DNA of 64,000 nucleotides from Serendipita indica DSM 11827. Lineage: Eukaryota; Basidiomycota; Agaricomycetes; Sebacinales; Serendipitaceae. The DNA lies in the NCBI GenBank assembly GCA_910890315.1, contig CAJVGD010000002.1, forward strand, positions 1-64,000, written 5' to 3'. Positions within the stretch are counted from its first letter, which is position 1, and every line of letters starts with the position of its first letter. The notes under the pieces were generated by a model. The model had not been told where the DNA came from and searched no databases. It saw only the letters and a program-made list of their open reading frames with translations. Both the position numbers and the translations under genes were made by a program. This document shows, piece by piece, positions 39,033 to 51,096 of this stretch.

Positions 39033-40561
39033 TCATCGACGAGCAGACAGCGGTATCTCCCCCATCCGTATCTTCTCAGACTTTTGCAGCTCATTCTTTG
39101 CGACCGCATACACGATACCGGCAAAGAACCCGGTCAGAACCGCTGAGACGGATCCCAATGTGACCGCATCTCCCAAGAAGATCATGCCAGACGCCGCTAC
39201 CGGAAGTTTATTCAGCGCTCCGACCATGCTGTATACATCGTTTAGTCACTACCAATCAGATAGACGCGGTGACCACACACCTATATGTTGTGCTGGACGT
39301 CGTGCGCATGCACCATGCAGTCGAATATGAAATCCACACTGTCGCAGCCCCAGAAAGAGCCATCGTGAAGAGGAGAAGTACCCTAGTATCTTCGGGGCTG
39401 CAACCATCGCTTAATGACGCATATCATATCTTGCCATACTCACAAATTGGCTTTAAGGTTGCTTGGGCTCCAGTCCTCGACAAGGAAAGACATGACGGCA
39501 AGGAGTGGAATGGGCAATGCATTGTTGTAAAACATGGTATCCCAGTCCTTGAAGCCCATCTGCTTAATCTTCTTCCTCATCGTCAGGAGCTGTGGCGGTA
39601 GTCAGGACCCCCTATCGTAGGCAATACTCAATGGTACGAACATAGGCTGCGGAGGCAAAGCAGTTGGCGAACATCCAAAAGTAGCCGATATTGAGGCCCA
39701 GAAGCTTAGTGACTGGTGCATCTGAAATGATGGCCGAATCCGCAGCTCCGTTGGTGGGCGTGAACATTCCGGCAATATCCGTCCACGAAGCCATTACGGA
39801 CGAGAGTACCATCAACGCAAATGAAACCATCATGAGCCCGGTCACGCGTCCACCGAAGAAGATGAGCTCTCCATAGGCCTAAACCAATATAAGAGGCTTT
39901 GTGGTCTTCAAGGAAGGTTGACTGACGATAAGAATGATTGTCAAATTCTTGAATATAGTGTATACTGGGATGCTAAGGTATTGCTGTTAAAGTCGGTCAA
40001 CAAACATGCTTGCACAGTGCGTAAGACTGACCAGACTCTTGGAGCCTGTGTAGATGAGAGTTACAAGGAAGCTGCTGATCGGGAACCATTTTCTTGCGAC
40101 GTCAAAATCAAAGTCCCGCACAGTGATGATGCGAAGACGCTTGCAGAGAATGACGAGAAAGGCGCAGACGGTGCATTGAATGAACAAGAGAACACATGTC
40201 ATATTGAACTTGCTGCCCGAGACGGCGAGCTGCGCAGATCAGAGAGATGAGCAGAGCAATTCTTTGCTTCGAGATGTAGAAACACAGAAAACGGACCTTA
40301 TTAATCACAGTCATTAGTATAGATGATACGCAATACGATGCAATGGGCCATACTGTTCACGAATGGTCAGTGACAGCTCATTCTGGCAAAAATTCGAGAC
40401 GTACGAGGGGAAGATGAGATCTCGTGGCCTCCCGTTTTGCGAGCCTCGACGTGATCCTCGGACAGAGGAACTGATTTATACTCGCCGCGCTCGTCCCCGC
40501 CGGCCACGGACGCGGCCGAGCGTGACAATGGCGAGCGTGGAGGAGTTGAAGACGATGCCAT
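39033..40561 (-). CDS. VRG4: GDP-mannose transporter (Vrg4/GMT)
   Basis: It carries GDP-mannose into the Golgi lumen in exchange for GMP. It starts [20 protein letters not shown], a cytosolic tail. The membrane helices lie in exons [73 protein letters not shown]. The family signatures are present: [20 protein letters not shown] (FYNN motif) and [20 protein letters not shown] (GALNK, nucleotide-sugar contact). The end is EIPLSARR. Several short introns. Confidence 0.92.
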
Positions 40562-41007
40562 TGGCGCAAGATTGACTCTAGAGTTTAGATACAAGAGGAT
40601 GGACGTCCGTTATCCACGTCGAACGAGCGTGCTCGTGTTAAAAGCTGCCTTGGCGGGGTCGAAGGATTATGAGCAACTCAACGGCGTTAACAGTCAGGTC
40701 CTTCACGATGCAAAAGCAGCCTTATACCGACAAGGATCCTTTTTGTATTATCCACACGGCGAATGGGTTACATTCTGGAAGCACTCCGGAGGCGACTGAC
40801 TTCCCGCAGCAGGATCCCTCACAGGCCTCCTAGTAAGCGGTTAGGGGATGCACTAACGGTAGCTTCCTCGCCCTTGACTCTATGCCGACCACCAATGGGA
40901 TCTGAGCTTCTCACTGCTTCGCCGGCTATCGGGTTCATGTCCAAAACCCCTTGGAGTGATTTGCAACCAGGGAAGATGTCGGCTGGACGACCCACCAAAA
41001 GCTTTTC
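40562..41007. other. intergenic, VRG4 promoter and Nudix 3' side
   Basis: About 450 bp between two minus-strand genes. Short open frames on the plus strand (for example from 40572) have no domain or splice support. Nothing else is seen. Confidence 0.5.
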
Positions 41008-41941
41008 TCACCATAGGCCGACAGTGCGCATAAAGAGATGCAAGTACCTGTCCGTGAGGGTTAGCATCTTTGACTAAAGAAATTCAATATCAATTCACCA
41101 TCCCGTTAGGCCCCAAATCTCTAGTCGCCTTCCTCGGTCGACGCCACCCTCCTCCAGAGATGGTTCGTCCGGAAGGACTCGTGGGGTCGTCCAATACTCT
41201 TCTGGAACTTTGTCGGACACATTCACACACCAGTACGGCGGCCTTCCACGGAAATTGTGCCGCGTTAGACGACGTTCGTCCGTCAATTCTTCCAGGGTGA
41301 GGTGGAACATCATCGCGACCTCTGCAGTATTAATGTCGAGGTCTTCTATGAGTGTGTTCGCAAGTGGTGAGGAATCATTTATGTTGGTTGGTAGGATACT
41401 CGTCGAGAGGAAACCCTGCACAAAAGTCAGTGAATGAGGTTGTTAGAGGCAAAGTCATACCGCGTATGGAAATACAATCGTTCCAGCTATGCTTTTCTCA
41501 GGAGGTCCAAATGCACTCAAAAGATGCAGTCGTTCTGAAGAGATTCCAATCTCTTCGCGCGTCTCCCTCTTGACAGTCTCTTCAAGATCTTTGTCGTCCT
41601 ATGACAAATTTAAAAACTTCCATTAAAGTGTGCCCAAAACCACCGCGTACGTCGTCTTTTTTGCCGCCAGGAAAGCTCACTTCTCCCTTGTGCGCACGGA
41701 GATTGGCCCTCACTTGAAACAATACTGCTGGTTTATTGTTAATGTTCACTAATGGCAGTAGGACCGCTGCCTGGCCCGATTCAGAATAGGTGCCATCGTG
41801 AGTTACTGCCGGGCCTCGTGTATGTTCCGAGAGCGACTTTGAGATTGCATGAAGCGTTGTCCAGTTGAAAGGCGAGCCCGTTGACAATATTCTGCTCGAT
41901 GTTCGTGGCTTCGCCAATGCAGCCCACTGCCAACTAGACAT
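41008..41941 (-). CDS. Nudix hydrolase, CoA-diphosphatase type
   Basis: Likely hydrolyses CoA or related nucleotide diphosphates, often in peroxisomes or mitochondria (NUDT7/8, Pcd1 relatives). It starts MSSWQWAALAKPRTSSRILS. The UPF0035-like stretch AAVLLPLVNINNKPAVLFQV precedes the Nudix box FPGGKKDD...DLEETVKRETREEIGI, with an intron inside it. Then come LHLLSAFGPPEKSIAGTIVF, MMFHLTLEELTD and RGRPPYWCVN, and IWGLTGW joined across an intron to YLHLFMRTVGLW, the conserved C-terminus of this branch. No obvious C-terminal peroxisomal signal. Confidence 0.85.
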
Positions 41942-42103
41942 GGGAGTGACAAAGTTGCTTGCTGGAAGTTGGCTACGCCCAAAAAGAACAAGTTAATATT
42001 TCTACAAGTTTTTGCGAGGCATGAATGATGAGATTGGGTGCGAACAATGGGTGTGGCGGACTTGTACGCGTTGACTGCTTTCAAACTCAACCACGACGCG
42101 CAG

Positions 42104-45067
42104 ATGCCGCGAGTTACTAGGCCAACAAAGGCTCGCGCCAAATCAGAGTCATCAGAGGAGAGTACAGATGTCGAAGCGACACCAAAACCAAAGAAATCAG
42201 CCCCCCCAAACGCACGATTGAAGCGTCGAGTGAGCCAGTTTCAGCCAAACGACGAAGACAGCGAACAGCGTATTCCACTCAAAGCTTTCAATGACGAACT
42301 CGCAGAGAAACGAACATTGAAGCGCAGAAAGAGCTCGCGAATGACTATGGCGTTTGAGCCGCTCGACGACTCGCAGGACGCTCCAGAGGGTCAAAACGAC
42401 GCGTCTCAGTCTCAGGAAGGAGTTACCGCACCTAGAAAGACTGCTCTTGCGCGTGCCAACCCGCTCAAATCAGTCGTAGCACCTGGTCCTATGGTTCCGG
42501 TACCACTTGAGATCATGACCTCCAACTTTGAGGAATGGATGAAGATGGCGACCGACAATGTGCGTGCTTATAGGCAGACCGGGGCCAAGCCATGATGTTT
42601 ACAGCGCTACTTGACAGAAAATCAATGCCAACAATTCATGGAGCTTTGCTCTCATTGATTATTTTCACGACATGTCGTTATTGAGAAATGATAGCGACAA
42701 TTCGATCAATTTCCAAAAGGCCTCGCGCACGCTTGATGGTTGTGTCAAGATTTGGACCAGCCGTGTAGACTCGGTGGGCACAGACACAGGCAAACTTCTG
42801 AGCAACCTTGCTGCTGAAGGACGTACGTGAGAATATTTTACTATGGTTCCCTCTGATGAGTACAGGTGCTGGAGCTGGCGAGGATGAAGAAAATGAAGAA
42901 GGTGGAGAGGGTGGAGAGGCTGCAAAGAAGAGAAAAGTCAATCGTCAAGAAGCCACACTTGCCAAGAGTGCAGCTCAATTGCAAACCAAAAAGCTAGACC
43001 TCGAGTTCACAATCGACCCCCTATTCAAAAAGACGAGTGGTGACTTTGACGAGGGAGGCGCCCAAGGACTGCTGATGAACCACCTCGCGGTTGACAGTAG
43101 TCTCCGCGTAATCTTCGATGCTATGGATACACCCGGAGGCGCGGAGGAGGTTGAAGATGAGGAGGTGATCAGCCTACAAGTCTCATTGGCTGATCTCAGA
43201 GGTGCGAGATCAAACATTCTATTAGACTCATTTGACTTTTCTGGATAGCCAAGTTGGATTACCCTAGTCTTTCTCACCGAACACTCCTTTCGGACCGCCT
43301 CTCTGACTTCAAGTTCTCTGCAAACGTCGCTGCTGAGCAAGCTATGAGAAGAAAGTCCATTAATAAAGATGAGGATCTCGACTCGGAAGACGAGGCCGCC
43401 TTCCAGGAGCCTGCTCAGCCATACGCGGAGGAGATGGACGTGGTAAATCCGGATGATGCAGGAGATGCCCCAGAGGCCCAGGACTTCTTTGCTGGCGATG
43501 AAGGTGGTGACGGTGAGGATTTCGGTACATTCGGGATGGATGTGCAAGGTCCCGATGATGACGATATCGGTGCCGAGGGTGCGGAGGAAATGGAGGGGAA
43601 TCAAAGACCTGGAAGCGGTGTTCCCGGAGTTGTACCATTCGATCCCAGAAGAGCTCCAGATCATCGAGAGCTAGTGCTAGCCATGACCGAGGAGGGTGGC
43701 GCCAGCATGATGGACTACTTTGATTCCAACATCATCAAGAACTGGGCTGGTCCGGAGCATTGGAAACTGCGAAAAGTGATTCGAAAACGTTAGTCACCTG
43801 TCCTCTAATTCGACTCCATAACTGACAATCCACTAGCTGAGAAGTCTGATCAGCCTGCAGCACCGAAGCAACGAAAAGAAAAGGTGCCATTCTCAATCGA
43901 CTTCTCAAAGAGATTACCGTCAGACATCGAGAAGAAGCTCTTCGAACCCCCAGCTAAAGGCTCACTCACCTTGCCTGCCAAACAATGTGCATTTACTTTA
44001 GGCAAGAAGAAGAAAGGAGCACAAGAGAAGCGAGAGGAAAAACTATTGCCGGATGACATGCACTTTTCGAGCAGGCAACTTCTTTCGCTCTTCCTGAAGC
44101 CCAAGTTTATGGTGGGTTCTGACCGTTCTGTATCTTGCGCAAAACTTCAATAACCTCTCTAATAGGTCAACGTTCGAGGGGGACGAGCTCGGTTGCGACG
44201 TACGTTGATAGGATCCTCTTTTGCACTGCAGTCTAACTGGGTTATAGCCGAACATAATGATGAGATTGACGAGAACTTTTGGGCTAGAGCTGCTGCTGAA
44301 GCAGATATGCCTCCAGACGAGGGCGATCAAGGTATAAATTAATCGCGTTGAGGACCGGTCACTAAAGAGGGTCTAGGGGATGATGGAACTGGCATGCCAT
44401 TTGCGACACAATTCTTCAACGACGATGACGATGATGGTGGTGGAGGTTTCGAAGACAATTTCGGTGGCGATGGCGGCGATGCGGCTGGTTTGGACGAGGA
44501 CGCTGAACTCCAGGCAGCAACTCAGGGTCAAATTCGACGTGTGCGCCCCGAGTTCGTCAATTATGCCAAGAAGGTTAAACGAGTGGATGTCCGGAAACTC
44601 AAGGAAAATATCTGGAAAGGTCTTGACATCGTTCTTCCCAAGACTGAGGAAGAAGACGACGCAAGTATTCAATATATGGAAGATTAAAAGCCCTAACATC
44701 CATCTAGGAGGTCGAACTCAGCCCTTCAAAGAAACCAACAGACCCCAACGAGGCGAAGAGCTTTACTTCTGTCATCTCGGGACTACGGAAGACATACCCG
44801 AAAGAAAAGATGGAGGAGATCAGCACCTCATTCTGCTTTATATGTCTTTTGCATCTCGCAAACGAACGTGGGCTCAAGATTGAGGGCGAGGATGACGGTG
44901 GACTTGGGGCAAAGATGAGCAATCTTCGGCTGTCGAATAGTTCTGCGCGACGCATGATGGAAGAAGATGACCCAGACTATGAAGACCCAGAGATTGTGGA
45001 AGCCAGAGTAGGCGACATTTGGGGATTGCGGATATATCGAGACCCAGACGCAATACCATCAGCATAG
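42104..45067 (+). CDS. BRN1: Condensin complex subunit 2 (Brn1/Cnd2/Barren kleisin)
   Basis: The kleisin of condensin, bridging the SMC2/SMC4 heads to compact mitotic chromosomes. It starts MPRVTRPTKARAKSESSEES (an in-frame ATG at 42038 gives a less likely leader). It then has MTSNFEEWMKMATDN, NANNSWSFALIDYFHDMSLL and NFQKASRTLDGCVKIWTSRV, the N-terminal SMC2-neck helix region. Next come KLDLEFTIDPLFKKTSGDFD, then HLAVDSSLRVIFDAMD, acidic stretches, LLPDDMHFSSRQLLSLFLKP, and EFVNYAKKVKRVDVRKLKEN. The C-terminal winged helix is ISTSFCFICLLHLANERGLK. It ends IYRDPDAIPSA. About nine introns. Confidence 0.93.
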
Positions 45068-45185
45068 CGATCTATTTGGACCACCCGGTACTTTACGCGT
45101 ACTTGTTGTATCCGCTTTAGTTGTACGTTCATAAAAGAAACAATTCTACTACTGTGTTATTGTCACCCGAAAGAACATGACAAGA

Positions 45186-46592
45186 TCAAGAGCGTTCTAA
45201 AATCTTCTTGATATTCTTTGAGAGTGGCGTCTCAGTTTCTTGAGCGGCCCCCAGGAACCAAGGCTTGCTCATGTAATTTCGTAAACTGGAGCCAAGTGAG
45301 TACCCCGAAGAATCTGATACAGGACAAACTCACCCATCGGGTAGAAGAACAACAACGTTCTTGCCCTCCGTCTGTGCAATGTGCTTGCCTTCCTCTGAGT
45401 GCAGGTACTTTAGGGCACCCGCCAGAGCAGTACCAGAACTTCCTCCAACTAGTAACGCCTCTTCCTTGATGAGACGTAATGCCGCGGGAAACGCCTCGTC
45501 GTCTCCGATCTTGAGCCATTTATCGACGGTGGGCGGCATTCTATCCAGTACCTTGGGTACAAAGTCGTATCTGCAACGAGCATGGGTACTAGTTTAGCCA
45601 CTGGTATGGAGACTGACCCGATCCCTTCCACTTGATATATCGCGTCATCTTTACTCTCATTCAGGGCATCCGGATAAGCTAGAACGCTCCCTTTCTGTAA
45701 CGTGGTATTTAATGAGGGCACAGTAAGGAACATATGGTTTATGAAACTCACAGGGTCAACGCCAATGACGATAACCTCCGAGTTCCATCTTCTGAGGCTG
45801 CGAGAAACGCCTGTCAATGTACCCCCAGTTCCGGCACCTGCTACGACCACGTCGACAAGCCCAGACGATTTGTGCGAGGAAGAATGCGAACTGAAGTCTG
45901 CAAGGATTGCATCGATTATTTCTGGACCGGTCGTAAGCTCATGCGCAAGGGGGTTATCCGGGTTGCTATATTGATCTAGTATGACCGAGTTTGGAATTGC
46001 GTCCCTCAACCGTTTAGCCACCCCTAATTAAATGCAGGATAAACGTGAGTCCGTCGATTATCAAATGCAAGATGAAACGCACCAATATGACTTTCTGGCG
46101 AGTCAAACGCTGCTTCGGTGGGTGTCCGCACAACCTCAGCTCCCAGGGCCCGCAGTGTTGCGATCTTCTCGTTACTCATCTTCATGGGTAACGTAATGAT
46201 CAAAGGATATCCCTTGAGCGCGCATGCCAATGCCAACCCAATCCCTGCCACCTGACGATTCAGTACATACAATTTTATGATAATTGCCACCACACCTGTA
46301 TTACCGGAAGTTGCTTCTATGACGGTCGAGACGCCAGGGATCAAGCGGCCGCTCTTCTCTGCTTCCTCGAGCATGCGTTTGGCGATCCTGTCCTTGATAC
46401 TTCCACCAGCGGATAAGAATTCTGTCTTTGCCACTATTATGGATCAATAAGTGTTATTGAAAACGGTGCCCAATCTCACATACAAAGATTGCATTTGAAC
46501 CCTTCGACACTCGCAATACGGTCTAGCCTGATTAATGGAGTGTGCCCTACAGCATCCAAAGCACTATCAAGAATTCCTTCTGGTAACGGCAT
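45186..46592 (-). CDS. CYS4: Cystathionine beta-synthase, catalytic domain only
   Basis: It joins serine and homocysteine to cystathionine with PLP. It starts [20 protein letters not shown], then [20 protein letters not shown] (PLP lysine in SIKDR), EATSGNTG (phosphate-binding asparagine loop), [87 protein letters not shown], then VVVLLPDG joined across an intron to [11 protein letters not shown]. The [11 protein letters not shown] and RNYMSK signatures favour CBS over O-acetylserine lyases. It stops about 35 residues after RNYMSK with KILERS, so the two C-terminal CBS (Bateman) repeats of yeast Cys4 are absent, and only 118 bp lie before the convergent condensin stop. No heme-binding N-terminus. 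Confidence 0.88.
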
Positions 46593-46840
46593 GTGAACGA
46601 GAGCTCGAGGGCGGTTGTGGTCAAGGTGCAAGTTGCGCCAACAGCGCAATCCAGCAGTCAGATGTGATCATCTCGGCTCGGACCTTGCCCAGGGCCTAGA
46701 ACCTGCCAACGATAGCACCCTAATTTCCCAGGAATTTTTCCAAAAGTATTTTGAACATGATAACTACATTCACAGAGATACAATGCAACGTCCCCAGCGC
46801 GCTAAGGACAGGTGAAATAGTACAGCAATGCAGTGAGACA

Positions 46841-49583
46841 CTATAGACCCCAGCGTTGAGGGCTGCTACCTGGAATAGATGGGCTCTTGTACAGATCACT
46901 CCGCCGGAAGAATCCATTTGGACTTTCCTCGCCACGTGCCATTCGATTCAGCTCTTCTTCGAGCCTGCTTTCCGAGAATGGCGGGGGGAATAATGGTGTC
47001 TGTAAAAAGATGGATTTAGATGTGGATGGTGGCCGGTCGGGAGTAATAGGGTCAGATGGCTTCGGATGCTGTCGCATGGGCGAGGAAGGTGGACGAAAGA
47101 CGGGGAACGATGAGTCAAACGGTCGCTCATCACTTCCAAGTGCTCGTGCCGGCGTCATGAAAGCAGTCGACTGGGAGAAGAGATGGCTCGAGTTGGGACT
47201 GATGCACAGCGAAGTCTGCCGCGGTAGCCGCCGGGCTGAGACCAGATAATCATCCTCATTTGGTGGAGTTCTCTTGTTAGGTGTTGCAGGAATGGGTGAA
47301 TGAAGCCACGGTGGGTCAGGTATCAGCGGTGGGGGCGTCACGGACCGGTCTCGTTCATCCTCGTCAAGCTCGCGGTCAGGGCCATAGGAGAAATCTTCGC
47401 CAGACATGCTATCTTCATCTCGAGTCTCGTTGTTGACAGCGAACCGGCTCATCGCCTCGTCTAGTTTCGTAGTGCGTATGGCAGACTTCATGGGTGAGGT
47501 GCTTAGGCGGCGCATGGGTGATAAATTGAGTAAAGTGGATACTGGTAGGGTACGGAATCGCTTTTCGCTCTGTTCTTTTTGGTGAGTCCCATTCATAGGA
47601 ATCAAAGATATACGCACCTGATTTGAATCGCTCCGGACGTCGCTTTGACTGAATCGATGGTGCATTGGAGGCTCTTGCGAGTGGGTAGTACTCCTCGCTT
47701 GAGACTGCGTATCGTCTTCGTCCTCGTCTTGGATCTCGACGTCCTCTGGTTCCGAAGGAGGGGCAGACGCTGTTTCGGATGGAGGCGCAACAGATACAGC
47801 ACGCGAAGATGCTGCGTCTGACTGCAATATAGCATCTATAACAGCTAGTTCCTCGTCTGGATCTAATGTTCGACGTGGCCTGTGCATCAACGAATGCACA
47901 CCGGTCTTGTTCGTTTTGCTTCTTCCATACGAAGGACTGAAGACGTCCTCCCCGTAATCGGACTCAAATTCCTCCGACTCCATCTCTTCCTCGGACTCGT
48001 ATTTAGACCTTTTCTTTTTGGCCTTTGCTCGAGGTTTGCTTTCAGGCTGACGTTTCTGCGCTAATGGCTTCTTCTGAACCATGACGGGAGAAGCAGATGA
48101 TTTGGCTTGATCCATACGATTTGGTTGACTTAGAGACGTGGTGGTGTCCATTGGCTCATGTTTGACTGTCTGAGAACTGGACTTGAAATTGGCTTTTGCC
48201 TGGCGCTGTTCAGGTTCCTCTGAGGGAACCATGTGTTTACGAGGTCGCTTGCGTGAGGACGTGTCGTCTTCCAGATCCGTATCATCATCAAATGCGCCCT
48301 TTCGTCGTCGCTTCCGATTCGGTTCAGGAGGCCTAGCGGCTCGATTAAAGCCACCATTGGCAAAACAATGTGCATCTTCTTCTCTAATGGCCCATTCACC
48401 ATGTTGTCCACCGCCTGGGTGTTTCAACCGGGTAAAGCTTGAATTTTGGCTGAGGTTGTGACGGATCGAGTTTTGCCAAGCGTGTTCTCCTCGCTTATAA
48501 TAGGGATATACTGTCGAGATATATAGGTATATGTGGTCCAAACAGGCTCGCTTGCGGTGGGAGGCATTGATAGCTTGACCAATGAGTGCTGCGTAGGAAT
48601 AGGGAGGTTTGGAGGTCGCGTATGGAGGTGGTGGAAGTTTAAAGATGGTGGAGGGGTCGACTTCCTCGTGTGATGTCGTAGGTTTGGCAAGTCGAAGTAA
48701 TTCCGGACTGGGAAAGAATGGATGGGGGAAGATGACACCGTCTGGACGAAATATCGCAGGAACTGGTGTTCCAACGAGTTCCCCCGCATTAGGCGACATG
48801 AAGATGGCCGCGGCGGCTGGTGTAAATGGCGAGGTCTCTCCATGCTGACGAGTAGGTGTCTTGGGAGTCTCGGGAGACTGTGTAGATCCAACCGTAGCCG
48901 GAGAAGCCTTGTCCATCTTCGCATTCTCATCAGAGCTCTCAGCCTTTGGTTGAGACGATGATCCGGCGGTTGTCGAGGTCGGCGCAGCGGGCTGTTTCGC
49001 GCCTGCAGCTGGTTGCGGTTGCACCCATGGGTGTGCAATCGACTTTCCCTGTGCAAGGGCTGCAGGGTTGAACCATATTGGCGGGTAATAAGGGAGTGGT
49101 TGTCCAGGCATTACGGGTGGCATAAGCATAGGTCGCTATTTTGATGCGAAGTATGTGGGATGCAAAGGGGAAAGTGGCCACATAAACGAGTTTGTGAGCA
49201 AAAGAGACATGCAACCAAGCGATTGGACGCACCTGTCCATTGGGCATCACAGGGAACATTTGGGCGTTTAACGGGAGTGCCAATTGAGGCGGTACAGAAG
49301 CCTGTTTAGCGCTCTTCTGCTGAGATTTCGAAGATGTTTTTGTAGGAGCTGGAGCCGCTGCTTTTTGTGGTCGTGGTGCACGGGGCGGCGAGGGATCACG
49401 AGCCTTTGGGGGAGCATCTGGAGCCTTGAGTGGATATCGCTTACAGAATTCGTCAAAAGAGGATGCTCCTGCACTATCCTGGAGGTATAGTCGCATGAGC
49501 TCAGTCTTTTGCTTGAATTCGGCCTCTGAAAGTCCGAGACGGGCTAGCTGCGCTGACGCATCGGGGGCAACAGCAGCCGCCAT
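46841..49583 (-). CDS. Forkhead transcription factor
   Basis: It starts MAAAVAPDASAQLARLGLSE; one intron (about 49137-49248) joins MPNGQ to RPMLMPPVMPG. After a long proline/alanine-rich region the winged helix is clear: KPPYSYAALIGQAINASHRK, YLYISTVYPYYKRGEHAWQN, SIRHNLSQNSSFTRLKHP, GGGQHGEWAIREED. Helix 3 (NSIRHNLS) is the DNA-recognition helix. Basic clusters RKRRRKGAFDD and SRKRPRKHM follow. The remaining 450 residues are disordered, Ser/Pro-rich and acidic, with many S/T-P sites suggesting cyclin-kinase control. Fungal relatives (Fkh1/2, Hcm1) drive cell-cycle genes. No FHA domain is seen, so Hcm1/Fox-like is more likely than Fkh1/2. Confidence 0.9.
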
Positions 49584-49800
49584 GTATTTCTAAAGCGTTG
49601 TGGATTGCTTTCACGTATTCGACAATCCTCAGGTCACGAGGGCTGGTGCCAGGGTGCCGTGATAGAAGGATTCAAGAAATGGATAACAAACCAAACTAAC
49701 TCCGCTTTGCGTGACGTGCTTCTCAGAAAAATACAGAAAAAAAAAGAACTGACGATTTGTACTGTCACACGGCAGGAAATGCCTAGATACATGCACTCTT

Positions 49801-50586
49801 TCACCGTACATTTCCTCGTTTCCTCTTGGCTGCTCGTCGAATCTCACCCAGGTCCATATCCTTCTCCGACTCTTTGACTTCAGTGAGATGGTGCCATGAG
49901 GGTAGGCCCTTTGCGATTAAAGCCTGCGCCTGACCTCCTCCTTTGCCCTTCCGCCTTCCACCAACAGGAGGAGCCGGGGTCAAAGGAGGAGGTAGTTGAA
50001 CAGAAGAGAGCGCAAGAGGAAACGGTGTGGTGATGTCATCGACACGAAGTGTATGGTCAATACTGGTCAATGAAGGCGTGGTTGGCCGAGGGGAGGAATT
50101 GCCCGCTGCGACCATCTTCTCCTTGACTTTGCGAGTGATATGTGGCCGTGCTTGTGCATCCATAATGAGCTCTATGGACACAAGTAGGCGTTAAGTGATT
50201 TGAATAACGACAATAGGCAAAAAAGACTCACCACCAGTCGCGGTTTCTGCATCCTTTTCCTCTCGAGCTCGTCGTCTCCGCTCTTCAATGCCTTCGAGTA
50301 GTCTTGTACGGAGTCTCGCCTTTGCATTCACCCATTCCTCCTCTACACGCGTCTTCTCGTCATTGTAAGCCTGCTCTGCGCGTGAGAGGGCATTGTCATA
50401 ATCCACCATTGCAATGTTGAGCCGAGCTGCCCGCTCGAGCGTATATGGATACATTCGTAGCTGATAAGCATGATTCTCGGCAGGGTCATTTGAGAGTTGA
50501 TTTGCCAAAGCACTCAGTTTCATACTGATTTCTCCAGCTGTTTGAGAGAGGCTAGAAAGTCCTTGGTGAGCATTCTCCCTGGCCAT
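49801..50586 (-). CDS. SDS3: Sds3-like subunit of the Sin3/Rpd3L deacetylase complex
   Basis: The long helical segment AYQLRMYPYTLERAARLNIA with LSRAEQAYNDEKTRVEEEWV and RLRTRLLEGIEERRRRAREE is the charged coiled coil typical of Sds3/BRMS1 family proteins. An intron at about 50170-50233 leads to ELIMDAQARPHITRKVKEKM, a Pro/Thr-rich linker and a basic end LGEIRRAAKRKRGNVR. Family members dimerise and stabilise Sin3-HDAC. The ATG at 50586 is the safe start. An upstream stretch near 50640-50690 could encode LKRKRSPRELRGVSLMGDEL, and a possible ATG lies at 50829, so the true N-terminus may be longer. Confidence 0.75.
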
Positions 50587-51096
50587 TCACCTGGGGTCAA
50601 GACTCACACCAGCTCGTCGCCCATCAAACTGACCCCACGAAGCTCCCTCGGGCTACGTTTCCGTTTGAGGCGCCCGGAATTCTCGTCTAAAAGGATGAAA
50701 TGGGGTCAAGAAAGCTAAAAATGCCGCGGTAAGATGCGACAAACTGTAGAGTGGAGCGTTGCTGGCCGGATATTGCATAACAGCGGTCTGTGTGGCTGGA
50801 ATTGAAAATGTTCCAGCAGTCGGAGGCATTTCTCGATATCGTGGACGAGCACGAGTACGACCACCCGCGCTGTCTCGGTAGGATGCTGTTGGTACGCGTT
50901 TCGGGCGCCAAAGGGCTTCTAGAATTCTATACAAGCGCCTCCAATCGTCCTATTTCGAATTCTAAAATAATCCCTACGTGATTGAAGCTGTCAGTGGTCG
51001 ATGCGGGGTCCAAAATGTGGTGGGGATCTCAAGTCCAAGTTAGCGGTCAAACCTTGGACCCTGCGCCATTTCTGGTGTCTATTCCTAAAACATCTG
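50587..51096. other. divergent region SDS3 / BUD20
   Basis: About 510 bp. Part of it may be extra 5' exons of SDS3 (see that entry). Otherwise no gene is seen. Confidence 0.4.

Noticed and set aside
40572-41077. two short plus-strand frames between VRG4 and the Nudix gene
   Set aside because: No domain, no splice logic, and they overlap the presumed VRG4 promoter and the Nudix last exon.
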